From contig NZ_SPDV01000020.1 of assembly GCF_004564275.1 (NCBI RefSeq), positions 1-64,000 on the forward strand: a DNA stretch of 64,000 bases, given 5' to 3'. This document shows, one piece after another, positions 30,871-40,468 of this stretch. The notes beneath the pieces are model-generated. The model did no database searches. It was given only the letters and a program-made list of their open reading frames with translations, and was not told the DNA's origin. Both the position numbers and the translations under genes were made by a program. How positions within the stretch are numbered: the first letter of the stretch is position 1; each line of letters begins with the position of its first letter. The DNA comes from Sphingomonas parva (ex Maeng et al. 2020) (lineage in GTDB: Bacteria; Pseudomonadota; Alphaproteobacteria; Sphingomonadales; Sphingomonadaceae).

Positions 30871-31794
30871 ATGCGCCACCTTCCGCCCCTGGCCGCCGTC
30901 CGCGCCTTCGAGGCCGCGGCCCGCCACGAGAATTTCTCGCAGGCGGCGGCGGAGCTCGGCATGACCCAGGCCGGCGTGAGCTACCAGATCAGGCTGCTCG
31001 AGGAGCGGCTCGGCCTTCCCCTGTTCGTGCGCTCGAAGCGGCGGGTGACGCTGAGCGACGCCGGCCGCAAGGTCGCGCCTTTGATCTCGGCCGCGCTCGA
31101 CGGCATCTCCGAAGCATTCGAGAGTGTCACCCAGGAGGATGACGGCGTGCTGACGATCAGCACGGCCCAGACCTTCGCCGCCAACTGGCTCGCCCCGCGG
31201 CTCGGCAATTTCCAGATCGAGCGGCCGGAGCTCGCCGTGAGGCTCCAGACCAGCGAGCGCCTGGTCGATTTCGCGCGGGACGAGGTCGACGTTGCGATCC
31301 GCATGGGGGCGGGGCCGTGGCCGGGCCTCTGCCAGCACTTCCTGATGCGGCTCCACAACACGCCGTTCTGCAGCCCCGCCTTCCGCGATCGTCACCGGAT
31401 CGAGCGGCCCGAGGACCTGCTGCGGGTGCCGCGGCTGAGCGCCGACGATCCGATGTGGCGCACCTGGCTGCGGGCGGCCGGAGTCGTCGAGGCCGAGCCG
31501 GCGGGATCGCGCGGAATCCGGCTCGATTCGCAGGTGGCGGAGGGCAATGCCGCGCTCGCCGGGCACGGCGTCGGCCTGCTGACGCCGCTCTACTGGCGCA
31601 GCGAGATCGCCGACGGGCGCCTCGTTCGCCTGTTCGAGCCGCTCGCCTTCGAGCGCGCCTCGATGTGGCTGGTCTATCCCGAGCACAAGCGCGCCCGGCC
31701 GAAGATCCGCGCCTTCCGCCTCTGGCTCGAGGCGGCGGTGCGCCGCGAGGCCGAGCTCGGCCCCGCGGAGGTGTTCACGCCGCCGGAGCCCTGA
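30871..31794 (+). CDS. LysR family transcriptional regulator (GcvA-like)
   Basis: 307 residues. N-terminal winged helix (MRHLPPLAAVRAFEAAARHE, then NFSQAAAELGMTQAGVSYQI) with a GcvA-type sequence, followed by a periplasmic-binding-like effector domain (about 90-300). RMGAGPWPGL and VAEGNAALAGHGVGLLTPLY are typical of the GcvA/AmpR-like branch. The effector is unknown. The last 20 bases overlap the convergent DUF4349 gene. Confidence 0.9.
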   Translation: MRHLPPLAAVRAFEAAARHENFSQAAAELGMTQAGVSYQIRLLEERLGLPLFVRSKRRVTLSDAGRKVAPLISAALDGISEAFESVTQEDDGVLTISTAQTFAANWLAPRLGNFQIERPELAVRLQTSERLVDFARDEVDVAIRMGAGPWPGLCQHFLMRLHNTPFCSPAFRDRHRIERPEDLLRVPRLSADDPMWRTWLRAAGVVEAEPAGSRGIRLDSQVAEGNAALAGHGVGLLTPLYWRSEIADGRLVRLFEPLAFERASMWLVYPEHKRARPKIRAFRLWLEAAVRREAELGPAEVFTPPEP

Positions 31795-32638
31795 CCGGCT
31801 CGGCGCGGGGCGCGGCGCCGCCGAGGAAGCGGCGGTTCACCCAGCGCCAGATCAGCGCGACGGCCAGGACGAGCGCGATCCAGGGAAGCAGGGTAAGGAC
31901 GACGACGATCAGCGCGGCGAAGCTGCCCTCGAGCATGCCGAGGGCGTTGCGAGCGGCGCGCGCGATCGGCCCCCCGGTCTCGCCGGACCGATAGTCGAAC
32001 ACCACGGGCGTCGTGGCGAGCTGGCTGCGGCGATCGGTCTGCTGCGCCTGATTGGCACGCGCCGCCTCACGCAGCTGCTCGGCCTGCCGCTGCAGCTCGG
32101 CGCGCTCGGCGGCCGGGAGACCGCCGGCGGCGAGACGCCGCTCGATCGCGGCGAGCTCGGCGGAGACGCTCTCGCCTTCGCGCGCACCGGCCTGGATCTC
32201 GGCACCGACGTCGGTGCCCGTGATGTCGGCGCTGCGGACCTCGCCCTGGGCCCGCTCGACCGCGGCGATGCCGTCCCGCCCGAAGCCGCGGGCCAGCGCC
32301 GGATCGAGCTTGAACGCCAGCTGGGCGCTGACATCCTCCTCGCCGTCCTGCTCGTAATGCATGCCGGTGATCCGGCAGCGGCTGACGCCGAGCTTCTCGC
32401 AGGCTGCGGCATGCTGCTCCTGCACGGCCGAGATCCGCGCACCCGGCAAAGCGAAGACGTAGCGATAGTTGAAGGCGACGCCTGGCGCCGCGGTGGGCGT
32501 GACACCGGGCGGGGTCGGGCGGCCGGAGGCGTCGGTGCTCTCCGCGAGCTGCTCGCCGCCGGAGGTGCCGCGATCATCTTCGGCGCCGCTGCAGCCGGCG
32601 AGCAGAAGGACCGTGAACAGGGCCACTGCCTTGCGCAT
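31775..32638 (-). CDS. DUF4349 domain lipoprotein
   Basis: 287 residues from the ATG at 32638 (GGAGAG upstream); upstream open frame not used. Signal MRKAVALFTVLLLAGCSGAE with a lipobox (LAGC). The domain includes FNYRYVFALPG, a helical section (SAELAAIERRLAAGGLPAAE, then RAELQRQAEQLREAA) likely coiled-coil, and PVVFDYRSGE. A C-terminal membrane helix (FAALIVVVLTLLPWIALVLA) follows. Function unknown. Divergent from parC. Confidence 0.82.
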   Translation of the reverse strand: MRKAVALFTVLLLAGCSGAEDDRGTSGGEQLAESTDASGRPTPPGVTPTAAPGVAFNYRYVFALPGARISAVQEQHAAACEKLGVSRCRITGMHYEQDGEEDVSAQLAFKLDPALARGFGRDGIAAVERAQGEVRSADITGTDVGAEIQAGAREGESVSAELAAIERRLAAGGLPAAERAELQRQAEQLREAARANQAQQTDRRSQLATTPVVFDYRSGETGGPIARAARNALGMLEGSFAALIVVVLTLLPWIALVLAVALIWRWVNRRFLGGAAPRAEPVRAPAA

Positions 32639-32747
32639 CTTGCTCTCCTTCGAGCCCGTTTCGAGCTTCTTCTTTACTCTACCGCAAGAGTAGACAATCA
32701 GCAATAGCGGCTCGCATCGCGCCCTCCTCCTTGCTATCGCTCGCGCC

Positions 32748-34991
32748 ATGTCCGACGCCGTCAACGATATCGATCCGATCGAAAACACGCCTTTCGACAA
32801 GGCCTTGTCGCAGCGTTACCTGGTCTACGCGCTGTCGACGATCACCGCGCGCTCGCTGCCCGACGTGCGCGACGGGCTGAAGCCGGTGCACCGGCGCCTG
32901 CTCTGGGCGATGCGGCTGCTGCGGCTCGATCCGGCGGCCGGCTACAAGAAATGCGCCCGCGTCGTCGGCGACGTGATCGGCAAATATCATCCGCACGGCG
33001 ACCAGTCGGTCTACGACGCGATGGTCCGCCTCGCGCAGACCTTCTCGCTGCGCTACCCGCTGGTCGACGGCCAGGGCAATTTCGGCAATGTCGACGGCGA
33101 TAACGCCGCGGCGATGCGCTACACCGAGGCGCGCCTCACCCAGGCCGCCAACGACCTGATGGCCGGCCTCGACGAGGGCACGGTCGACTACCGCCCGACC
33201 TACAATGGCGAGGAGGAAGAGCCGGAGGTCTTCCCCGGCCTGTTCCCCAACCTGCTCGCCAACGGCGCCAGCGGCATTGCGGTCGGCATGGCGACCTCGA
33301 TCCCGCCGCACAACCTCGCCGAGATCATCGAGGCGGCGATCCACCTGATCGACAATCCGCAGGCCGAGCCCTCGGCGCTGATGGATTTCGTTTCCGGTCC
33401 GGACGTCCCGACCGGGGGCGTGATCGTCGACAGCGCCGAGGCGATCGCGCTCGCCTATCGCACCGGTCGCGGCGCCTTCCGCGTGCGCGCGCGCTGGGCG
33501 ACCGAGGACCAGGGCCGGGGAACCTGGAACGCGGTGATCACCGAGATCCCGTTCCAGGTGCCGAAATCGAAGCTGATCGAGCAGATCGCGGCGCTGATCT
33601 CCGACAAGAAGCTGCCGATCCTCGCCGACATCCGCGACGAATCCGACGAGCAGATCCGGATCGTGCTCGAGCCGCGCAGCCGCACGGTGGAGCCCGCGCT
33701 GCTGATGGAGAGCCTGTTCCGGCTCACCGATCTCGAGGTGCGGATACCGCTGAACATGAACGTCCTCGACGCCGATCGCACGCCGCGCGTGATGGGCCTC
33801 AAGGAGGTGCTGTCCGCCTGGCTCGCGCATCAGTTCGAAGTGCTGGTGCGCCGATCGCAGCATCGCATCGCCAAGATCGAGGACCGGGTCGAGCTGCTGG
33901 TCGGCTATCTCGCCGCCTATTTGAACCTCGACCGCGTGATCCAGATCATTCGCGAGGAGGACGATCCCAAGGCGGTGATGATCGCCGAGTTCGAGCTCAG
34001 CGACCGCCAGGCCGAGGCGATCCTCAACATGCGCCTGCGCTCGCTGCGCAAGCTCGAGGAGATGCAGATCCGCGGCGAGCGCGAGACGCTGGAGAAGGAG
34101 CGCGATCAGCTGATCAAGCTGGTCGGCTCGCCGGCGCTGCAGCGCAAGCGGCTGCAGAAGGATCTGACCGCGCTGCGCGACCGCTACGGTCCGGATACGG
34201 AGCTCGGCCGCCGCCGGACGCTGATCGAGGAAGCGGCGCCCGCCCGCGAGATCCCGCTGGAGGCGATGATCGAGCGCGAGCCGATCACCGTGATCATGTC
34301 GCAGCGCGGCTGGATCCGGGCGATGAAGGGCCATGTCGACCTCTCCAACCCGGACGCGATGAAGTTCAAGGAAGGCGACGGGCCGCGCTTCTTCTTCCAC
34401 GCCCAGACCACCGACAAGATCCTGCTCGCCTCGACCACGGGGCGTTTCTACACGCTCGGGGCCGACAAATTGCCGGGCGGCCGCGGCTTCGGCGAGCCGG
34501 TGCGGCTGATGGTCGATATCGAGGGAGAGGGCGACATCGCCGCCTTGGTCCCGGCCGCGCCGGGGGCGAAGCTGCTGCTCGCCTCGTCGGACGGCCGCGG
34601 CTTCCTCACCGCCGCGGCCGGCGCGATCGCCGAGACCCGCAAGGGCAAGCAGGTGGTGAACGTGCGCACCGGCGCCCGCCTCGCGATCGTGCGGCCGGTC
34701 GGTCCCGAAGACGATTATGTCGCCGTCATCGGCGAGAACCGGAAGATGGTCGTGTTCCCGATCGCCGAGCTGCCGGAGATGGGCCGGGGCCAGGGCGTCC
34801 AGCTCCAGCGCTATCGCGACGGAGGCCTCTCCGATGCGCGGACGCTGCGTTTCGCGGACGGGCTGAGCTGGAGCATGGGCGGATCGAGCGGGCGCAACCG
34901 CACCGAGGCCGATCTCTCGGCCTGGCGGACGGCGCGCGGCGCCGGCGGGCGAATGGCGCCGAACGGCTTCCCGCGCGACAACAGATTCTGA
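32748..34991 (+). CDS. parC: DNA topoisomerase IV subunit A
   Basis: 747 residues. Breakage-reunion subunit that decatenates daughter chromosomes with ParE. The N-terminal segment [20 protein letters not shown], the [20 protein letters not shown] quinolone-resistance region and the catalytic Tyr in [11 protein letters not shown] (near residue 125) are all present. The C-terminal beta-pinwheel carries repeats such as [10 protein letters not shown] and [14 protein letters not shown]. Length and lack of a GyrA box favour ParC over GyrA. Confidence 0.95.
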   Translation: MSDAVNDIDPIENTPFDKALSQRYLVYALSTITARSLPDVRDGLKPVHRRLLWAMRLLRLDPAAGYKKCARVVGDVIGKYHPHGDQSVYDAMVRLAQTFSLRYPLVDGQGNFGNVDGDNAAAMRYTEARLTQAANDLMAGLDEGTVDYRPTYNGEEEEPEVFPGLFPNLLANGASGIAVGMATSIPPHNLAEIIEAAIHLIDNPQAEPSALMDFVSGPDVPTGGVIVDSAEAIALAYRTGRGAFRVRARWATEDQGRGTWNAVITEIPFQVPKSKLIEQIAALISDKKLPILADIRDESDEQIRIVLEPRSRTVEPALLMESLFRLTDLEVRIPLNMNVLDADRTPRVMGLKEVLSAWLAHQFEVLVRRSQHRIAKIEDRVELLVGYLAAYLNLDRVIQIIREEDDPKAVMIAEFELSDRQAEAILNMRLRSLRKLEEMQIRGERETLEKERDQLIKLVGSPALQRKRLQKDLTALRDRYGPDTELGRRRTLIEEAAPAREIPLEAMIEREPITVIMSQRGWIRAMKGHVDLSNPDAMKFKEGDGPRFFFHAQTTDKILLASTTGRFYTLGADKLPGGRGFGEPVRLMVDIEGEGDIAALVPAAPGAKLLLASSDGRGFLTAAAGAIAETRKGKQVVNVRTGARLAIVRPVGPEDDYVAVIGENRKMVVFPIAELPEMGRGQGVQLQRYRDGGLSDARTLRFADGLSWSMGGSSGRNRTEADLSAWRTARGAGGRMAPNGFPRDNRF

Positions 34992-35118
34992 CCCGCGACC
35001 GCTGATCGAGACTCGCTGCAGCACCGCAGGAACGGGGCGGCGGCGCGGGCCGCGAGCCGTAAAGACTAGCCCATGTTGCTCAACCGGCTGTTAACGCCTG
35101 CGGCCCTATTCCCGGCTC

Positions 35119-36876
35119 ATGGAAGCCGCTGCCGCGCCTGCGCGAACCTGTGACGACGCCGACGCGGGCGAGCTGCCGGAGGCGTCGCACGACGCGCGGA
35201 TGAGCACTTCGGTGCGGCAGGACTATATCGACGCCCTGCCGATCGCCGCCGCCGTGTTCCGGCTCGGCGACGGCGCGCCGCTGTGGATCGACATCGCCAA
35301 CGAGCCGTTCGTCGATCTCGCCGGCTGGGACCTGCTGGCCGGTCCGCGCGAGGCGAGCGAAAGCGCGTTCCTCGACGACAGCGGCCTCGGCGATGCGATC
35401 GCGCAATTCCTCAAGACCAACGAATGCACGCGCCAGTTCGAGAGCAGCGACGGCCAATTGGTCGGCGCGCGGCACTTCGTCGTTCGCCTGGCGCGCCTCC
35501 GCGCCTATCCCGGTCTCGGCGTCCGCTGCCTCGTCTCGCTGATCGACCGCACCGCGCAGGTCGAGACCGAGCGGAGCCTTCGCGCCGAGATGCTGCGCGA
35601 CAGCCTCACCGGTCTTCCGAACCGCCTCGCCTTCAACGAGGAGGTCGAGAAGGTGCTGGAGGATCCGGCCTTCCTGCCCGGCAGCCACGCCGTCCTGGTC
35701 GTCGACATGACTCGCTTCAGCCGGGTCAACGAATGCGTCGGATCGATGGCCGGCGACGAGCTTCTGATCACCTTCGCCCGCCGGCTGTTCTCGTCGCTGC
35801 GCGCCGGCGATTTCCTCGCCCGGACCGGCGGCGACGAGTTCGGCCTGCTGCTCAAGCTCGACAAGGGGCTGGAGGACGCGATCCAGGCGGCGGAGCGGAT
35901 CCGCACCGCGCTCTCGGCGCCGTTCCGGCTGTCCGAGCTCGAGATCCGGGTCGATTGCGCGATGGGCTGCGCCCTGCTCGGCGGATCGGAGGAGCTTGCC
36001 GAGGAAGTGCTTCGCAACGCCCAGTTCGCGCTCAAGCGGGCCAAGGTCGACGGCGGAATCCGCTTCTACGAGCCCAACCAGGCGCGAGCCGCCAGGCGGC
36101 GGTTCAGCATCGAGACCGAGCTCAGGCGCGCGATCGAGGGCAACGAGCTCACGCTCGCCTTCCAGCCCCTGGTCGATCTCAAGACGGGCGCGGTCTCCGG
36201 CTTCGAGGCGCTCGCCCGTTGGGAGAACGGCCGCCGCGGCGCCATTTCGCCGGTGGAGTTCATCCCCGTCGCCGAGGAATCGGGGCTGATCGTCCCGCTC
36301 GGGCGCTGGGCGCTGGAAGCGGCGGTGGAGACGCTCGCGTCGTGGGACCGCAAGGCCGGACGGACGCTTCCGCTCTCGGTCAGCGTCAACCTCTCGGCCA
36401 TTCAGATCGCGCGCGACGACGTCGCCACCCGCGTTTCCGCGGCGCTGGAGGCACACGGAATCGGCGGTGACCGGCTGACGCTCGAGCTGACCGAAAGCGC
36501 CATCGTCCAGGATCCGCGCCGCGCGACCAAGGTGCTCCAGGAGCTCAAGGATCTGCGCGCCCGGGTGGCGATGGACGATTTCGGCACCGGCTACACGTCG
36601 CTCGCCTATCTCCAGCGCCTGCCGATCGACGTGCTCAAGATCGACCAAAGCTTCGTCGCTGCAATGCTCGGCGACGGCGATTCGATCGCGATCGTTCGCG
36701 CCATCCTGTCGCTGGCCGACGCACTCGGCATGGACACGACCGCCGAGGGGATCGACTCTCCCGAGCTCGCCAAGGCGCTGACCCGGCTCGGCTGCACGCA
36801 TGGCCAGGGCTTCTACTTCGCGCGGCCGCTGCCCGGAGACGCGGCGCTCGATTACTGGCTGGCGCGCAGCGCCTGA
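35119..36876 (+). CDS. GGDEF/EAL cyclic-di-GMP enzyme with N-terminal PAS-like domain
   Basis: 585 residues, no membrane helix. An N-terminal PAS-like region (ALPIAAAVFRLGDGAPLWID, about 35-150) is followed by GGDEF with intact RTGGDEFGLL (237-241) and EAL with GFEALARW (Glu363). NLSAIQIARDD, LELTESAIV, MDDFGTGYTS, KIDQSFVAA and DTTAEGIDSPELAK follow. GGDEF substrate-loop residues are only partly conserved, so the phosphodiesterase may dominate. The 3' end overlaps cca by 25 bases on the opposite strand. Confidence 0.88.
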   Translation: MEAAAAPARTCDDADAGELPEASHDARMSTSVRQDYIDALPIAAAVFRLGDGAPLWIDIANEPFVDLAGWDLLAGPREASESAFLDDSGLGDAIAQFLKTNECTRQFESSDGQLVGARHFVVRLARLRAYPGLGVRCLVSLIDRTAQVETERSLRAEMLRDSLTGLPNRLAFNEEVEKVLEDPAFLPGSHAVLVVDMTRFSRVNECVGSMAGDELLITFARRLFSSLRAGDFLARTGGDEFGLLLKLDKGLEDAIQAAERIRTALSAPFRLSELEIRVDCAMGCALLGGSEELAEEVLRNAQFALKRAKVDGGIRFYEPNQARAARRRFSIETELRRAIEGNELTLAFQPLVDLKTGAVSGFEALARWENGRRGAISPVEFIPVAEESGLIVPLGRWALEAAVETLASWDRKAGRTLPLSVSVNLSAIQIARDDVATRVSAALEAHGIGGDRLTLELTESAIVQDPRRATKVLQELKDLRARVAMDDFGTGYTSLAYLQRLPIDVLKIDQSFVAAMLGDGDSIAIVRAILSLADALGMDTTAEGIDSPELAKALTRLGCTHGQGFYFARPLPGDAALDYWLARSA

Positions 36877-38051
36877 TCGACCAGGGTGCGGGCGAGCGCC
36901 TGCTGGGTTTCCGCCTCGGCCGGAAAGCCCGCTTCGGCCCAGCTCCGCTCCAGCGCCTGCAGCGTCGCCGCCACCACCGGACCGGGCCGGAGCCCCATCG
37001 CGATCAGGTCTCCCCCGCCCAAGGAGAGACGCGGCCGCTGCCAGGATTCGAGCGAGGCCGCGTCCGCCGCATCGCCGCTGCCGAGCAGGATCCGGTCGAC
37101 CGCCTCGTCCCGGCCGAGGCGATAGGCGAGGCGCTGCGCCGGCTCCCCAGCGTCGGCAGCGGACCGCCGGGCGGCGCTGGCCAGGCGCTTCGCGGCCTTG
37201 TTCGACAGGCGCAGGCGCGCGGCGACCGAAGCCGCGACCTCGGCATTGGCCGGGAGCAGCGCCGCCAGGCGGCGCAGCGGGTCGGCGGCGAGACCGGCCT
37301 CGGCCTCGCGCGCGATCAGCGCCTCGAGCGGCTCCGCGTCGGAAATCTCGGGCAGCACCGGCCGCAGGATTCCGCCGTCGATCATCAGGCGCACGGCGCC
37401 GCACGGCGCGGGCAGGGCGAGGAGCTTCAGCACCTCGTCGGCGATCCGCTCGCGCGAGAGCGCCATCAGGTCGTTGGCCCGCGCCACGCAGGCGGCGAGC
37501 CCTTCCGGCTCGGCGGGCCCGCGCCCGAAGCGCGCGTGGAAGCGGAAGAAGCGCAGGATGCGCAGATGATCCTCGGCGATGCGCTTCAGCGGCTCGCCGA
37601 TGAAGCGGACGCGGCCCGCGGCGAGATCGCCCTCGCCGTCGAAATAATCGTGGACGTCGCCGGTCTGCGGATCCGCCGACAAAGCGTTGATCGTGAAGTC
37701 GCGGCGCGCCGCGTCCTCCTTCCAATCGTCGGTATAGGCGATGGTCGCGCGCCGTCCGTCGGTGGAGACGTCGCGGCGCAGGGTGGTGACCTCGACCGGC
37801 CGCCCTTCCACGATGGCCGTGATCGTCCCATGGGCGAGCCCCGTGGGCACCGCCTTGATGCCGGCGCGGCGCAGCCGGGCGAGGACCTCGTCAGGCCTCA
37901 GCCGCGTGGCCAGATCGAGATCGGAGACGGGAACGCCGAGCAGGGTGTCGCGAACCCAGCCGCCGACATAGCGAGTCTCGCCCTCCCGGGCGCCCAGGGT
38001 GTCGAGGAGCCGCCTGAGAGCGGCGGTGGTCGTAACGTCGGGAAGCTTCAC
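36852..38051 (-). CDS. cca: CCA tRNA nucleotidyltransferase
   Basis: 399 residues from a GTG overlapping the upstream NUDIX stop. Adds or repairs the 3' CCA of tRNA (or poly(A) polymerase, a sibling family). Motifs: YVGGWVRDTLLGVPVSDLDL (nucleotidyltransferase GG and DxD), VTTLRRDVSTDGRRATIAYT, RRDFTINALSAD, and RIAEDHLRILRFFRFHARFG. The C-terminal helical domain is alpha-type. Third of an overlapping DUF1285-NUDIX-cca operon, a common alphaproteobacterial arrangement. Confidence 0.93.
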   Translation of the reverse strand: MKLPDVTTTAALRRLLDTLGAREGETRYVGGWVRDTLLGVPVSDLDLATRLRPDEVLARLRRAGIKAVPTGLAHGTITAIVEGRPVEVTTLRRDVSTDGRRATIAYTDDWKEDAARRDFTINALSADPQTGDVHDYFDGEGDLAAGRVRFIGEPLKRIAEDHLRILRFFRFHARFGRGPAEPEGLAACVARANDLMALSRERIADEVLKLLALPAPCGAVRLMIDGGILRPVLPEISDAEPLEALIAREAEAGLAADPLRRLAALLPANAEVAASVAARLRLSNKAAKRLASAARRSAADAGEPAQRLAYRLGRDEAVDRILLGSGDAADAASLESWQRPRLSLGGGDLIAMGLRPGPVVAATLQALERSWAEAGFPAEAETQQALARTLVDQALRASQ

Positions 38052-38641
38052 GACACCAGCTCCAGACGGCGCGACAGGTTGACGATCATCGCCGCCGTCG
38101 CGCCCCAGATGCGCCGCCCGTCCCACATGATCTCGTAATAGGAGCGGCGCTGTCCCTGGAAATCGACGGTGCGCACGGTCTGCCGCGCCGGATCGAGCAG
38201 GAAATCCAGCGGCGCCTCGAACATGCCCGCGACCTCGCGCGGATCCGGGCGCAGCGGGAGGTCCGCCGGGACGACGCCGACGATCGGAATCACCTGGAAA
38301 CCGGTGATCGTGCGGTAGGGATCGGCCTCGCCGATCACGTCGACCACGGCCGGCGCGAGGCCGATCTCTTCCTCCGCCTCGCGCAGGGCGGCTTCGATCG
38401 GCCCGCGATCCTCGGGCTCGATCCGGCCACCCGGGAAGCTGATCTGTCCCGGATGCTTGCGCATCGTGTGCGGCCGCTCGGTGAGGATGACGGTCGGCAC
38501 CGCCCGGTCGACCACGGCGACGAGCACCGCTGCGGGGACGCTCGCCGGGCCGTCGTCCTCGAGCAGATCGCCGGCGAGCAGCTCCGGACTGCGCGTCCGG
38601 CCCAGCTCGAGCGCCTCGCGGAGGCGGTCGGCGAGGCTCAT
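38048..38641 (-). CDS. NUDIX hydrolase (CoA pyrophosphatase-like)
   Basis: 197 residues from the ATG at 38641, which overlaps the DUF1285 stop by four bases. The NUDIX box runs GGRIEPEDRGPIEAALREAE then EEIGL (near residue 85). The preceding HPGQISFPGG and the LPVxLDP-like region are typical of the NudL/YeaB CoA diphosphatase subgroup. Cleaves CoA or a nucleoside diphosphate-X; substrate by homology only. Confidence 0.9.
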   Translation of the reverse strand: MSLADRLREALELGRTRSPELLAGDLLEDDGPASVPAAVLVAVVDRAVPTVILTERPHTMRKHPGQISFPGGRIEPEDRGPIEAALREAEEEIGLAPAVVDVIGEADPYRTITGFQVIPIVGVVPADLPLRPDPREVAGMFEAPLDFLLDPARQTVRTVDFQGQRRSYYEIMWDGRRIWGATAAMIVNLSRRLELVS

Positions 38642-39198
38642 TCGACGGGCTCGAGCGCGAAGAACGCGCCGTTGCTCCACACCCCGCCGCCTTCGGCGAG
38701 CGCCAGCTCGGCAAGCTCGTAATAGGCGGCGCGGCCGATCAGCGCATCGAGGCCGGGGCGGACCTCCAGATAGGGATGGGGGCCGTCGCTGCGATCCTCC
38801 AGCCAGAGACGGTGGCGCGGGCCGGCGACGATCACATCGCCGGTGTTCAGCCTGAAGGCGATCCGGCGCGCCTCGCCTTCGCCTTCGGTCTTGAGCTCGA
38901 CCGCAACGAACGGCGCGTCCTCGACCGCGATGTCGAGCTTTTCGACCGGGGTGACGAGCACGTAGCCGCCGTCCGGCTCCCTGCGCAGGATGGTGGAAAA
39001 CAGGCGCACCATCGCCGGCCGGGCGATCGGGCTACCCTGATGAAACCAGCTGCCGTCCCGCGCGATGCGCATCTCGCTGTCGCCGCAGCTTTCCGGGGTC
39101 CACGCCTCGACGGGGGGAAGCTTCTTTTCCTCGGCGAGCCGCGCGATCTCGGCGAGCGACAGGCCGGACAGATCCTGGAGGGGCGGGAGCATCGGCAT
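38638..39198 (-). CDS. DUF1285 family protein
   Basis: 186 residues. The conserved sequences PPVEAWTPESCGDSEMRIAR, DGSWFHQGSPI, RLFSTILRREPDGGYVLVTP, EKLDIAVEDAPF and PHPYLEVRPGLDALI identify DUF1285. No signal peptide. The family has a solved fold but no established reaction. It is the first gene of the operon with NUDIX and cca, divergent from the SDR gene by about 75 bases. Confidence 0.9.
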   Translation of the reverse strand: MPMLPPLQDLSGLSLAEIARLAEEKKLPPVEAWTPESCGDSEMRIARDGSWFHQGSPIARPAMVRLFSTILRREPDGGYVLVTPVEKLDIAVEDAPFVAVELKTEGEGEARRIAFRLNTGDVIVAGPRHRLWLEDRSDGPHPYLEVRPGLDALIGRAAYYELAELALAEGGGVWSNGAFFALEPVE

Positions 39199-39273
39199 GG
39201 CCCGGCGTTAGGCGAGGGACCGGGGGGCGGGCAAGCCTTGCCGCTGGCCGGGGCGGCGCCTAACGCTCCGGCC

Positions 39274-40038
39274 ATGGAGAGCGAATTCCAGGGACCGCGA
39301 ACCGCGATCGTCACCGGCGGCGGCAAGCGCATCGGCGCTGCCTTGTGCCGCGCCCTCGCCGCCGACGGCTGGCATCTGCTGATCCACTGCAACCGCTCGC
39401 GGGCCGAAGCCGAAGCGCTGGCCGCGGAGCTTGGCAACGCGCGAACGGTGGCGGCGGAGCTCGGCCGGCCGGACACGGCGGAAACGATCATGGCCGCGCT
39501 CGCCGGCCTGCCGCCGGCGCGGCTGCTGGTCAACAACGCCTCGCTCTTCGCCTATGACAGCGCCGACGATTTCACGATCGAGCAATGGGACCGGCATCTC
39601 GACATCAACCTGCGGGCTCCGGCGCTGCTTTCGCAGGCGTTCGCGCGGCGCGCCGAGGTCGGCGGACTGATCGTGAACCTCCTCGACGCGAAGCTCGAGG
39701 CGCCGAATCCCGACTTCTTCACCTACACGGTGTCGAAGGGCGGCCTCGCCACCCTCACCGAACTCGCCGCGCGCGCCTGGGCGGGGCGGGGGATCCGCGT
39801 CTGCGGCATCGCCCCTTCGGTGACGCTTGTCTCCGGCCCTCAAAGCCGCGACAATTTCGATGCGGTGCATGCGCTGAACGCGCTCCGCCGCGGTGTCCGG
39901 GTCGAGGAGATCGTCGGCGCACTGCGCTTCCTCATTGCGACTCCGACCATTACCGGGCAGACGATCACGCTCGACGGCGGGCAGCGCTTTCTCGGCCTCG
40001 CCCGCGACGTCCAGTTCCTGGAGACCGACGATGAATGA
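39274..40038 (+). CDS. SDR oxidoreductase, probable FolM-type dihydromonapterin/dihydrofolate reductase
   Basis: 254 residues from the ATG at 39274; the longer open frame upstream crosses DUF1285. Rossmann motif AIVTGGGKRIGAALCRALA and LLVNNASLFAYDSADDF. The catalytic Tyr-Lys pair is in FFTYTVSKGGLATLTELAAR. The LNLLDAK-type segment (IVNLLDAKLEAPNPDFF) matches FolM/PTR1-like reductases. It overlaps folB by eight bases, which supports a pterin substrate; a generic SDR is the alternative. Confidence 0.85.
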   Translation: MESEFQGPRTAIVTGGGKRIGAALCRALAADGWHLLIHCNRSRAEAEALAAELGNARTVAAELGRPDTAETIMAALAGLPPARLLVNNASLFAYDSADDFTIEQWDRHLDINLRAPALLSQAFARRAEVGGLIVNLLDAKLEAPNPDFFTYTVSKGGLATLTELAARAWAGRGIRVCGIAPSVTLVSGPQSRDNFDAVHALNALRRGVRVEEIVGALRFLIATPTITGQTITLDGGQRFLGLARDVQFLETDDE

Positions 40039-40432
40039 CCGGCCGAGGCTCGATGGCCTCGTCCCCGAACGGCTGGCGCCGAAGACGCGCAAGATCGTGC
40101 TCGAGGATTATACGCTCCCCGCCGACATCGGCTTCCACGACTTCGAGATCGGCACGGCGCAGCGCCTGTCGATCACCGTCGAGGTCTGGCTCGACGAGGC
40201 GGCCTTCGCCGCCAGCGATGCGGTGGAGGACGCCTGGGACTATGACGTCCTGCGCCGGGAGATCGGCGCGCTGGTCAGCGGCCGGCGCTACAATCTCCAG
40301 GAGACGCTGGCGCGCGCCATCTACGACGTGGTCGCCGCGCGGCGCGGAGTCACCGGCCTGCGGGTGTCGACCCGCAAGCCGGACATCTATCCCGATTGCG
40401 GCGGCGTCGGAGTCGAGCTCGCCTCCTTCTGA
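40031..40432 (+). CDS. folB: Dihydroneopterin aldolase
   Basis: 133 residues from the ATG at 40031. FolB cleaves 7,8-dihydroneopterin in folate synthesis. Signature elements: IVLEDYTLPADIGFHDFEIG, VEVWLD, DYDVLRREIGALVSGRRYNL with Glu in QETLARAIYDVV, and VSTRKPDIYPDCGGVGVELA. It is translationally coupled to the FolM-like SDR upstream. Confidence 0.92.
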   Translation: MNDRPRLDGLVPERLAPKTRKIVLEDYTLPADIGFHDFEIGTAQRLSITVEVWLDEAAFAASDAVEDAWDYDVLRREIGALVSGRRYNLQETLARAIYDVVAARRGVTGLRVSTRKPDIYPDCGGVGVELASF

Positions 40433-40468
40433 TCCGCGCGTCCCGGCGGAGGCTGCTCGACGCCTCCG

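Noticed and set aside
32674-32691. TACTCT...AGAGTA inverted repeat between the DUF4349 lipoprotein and parC genes
   Set aside because: Only six base pairs per arm; chance cannot be excluded, so not called an operator.
32679-35024. Long minus-strand open frame opposite parC
   Set aside because: Antisense shadow; parC on the plus strand has all catalytic motifs.
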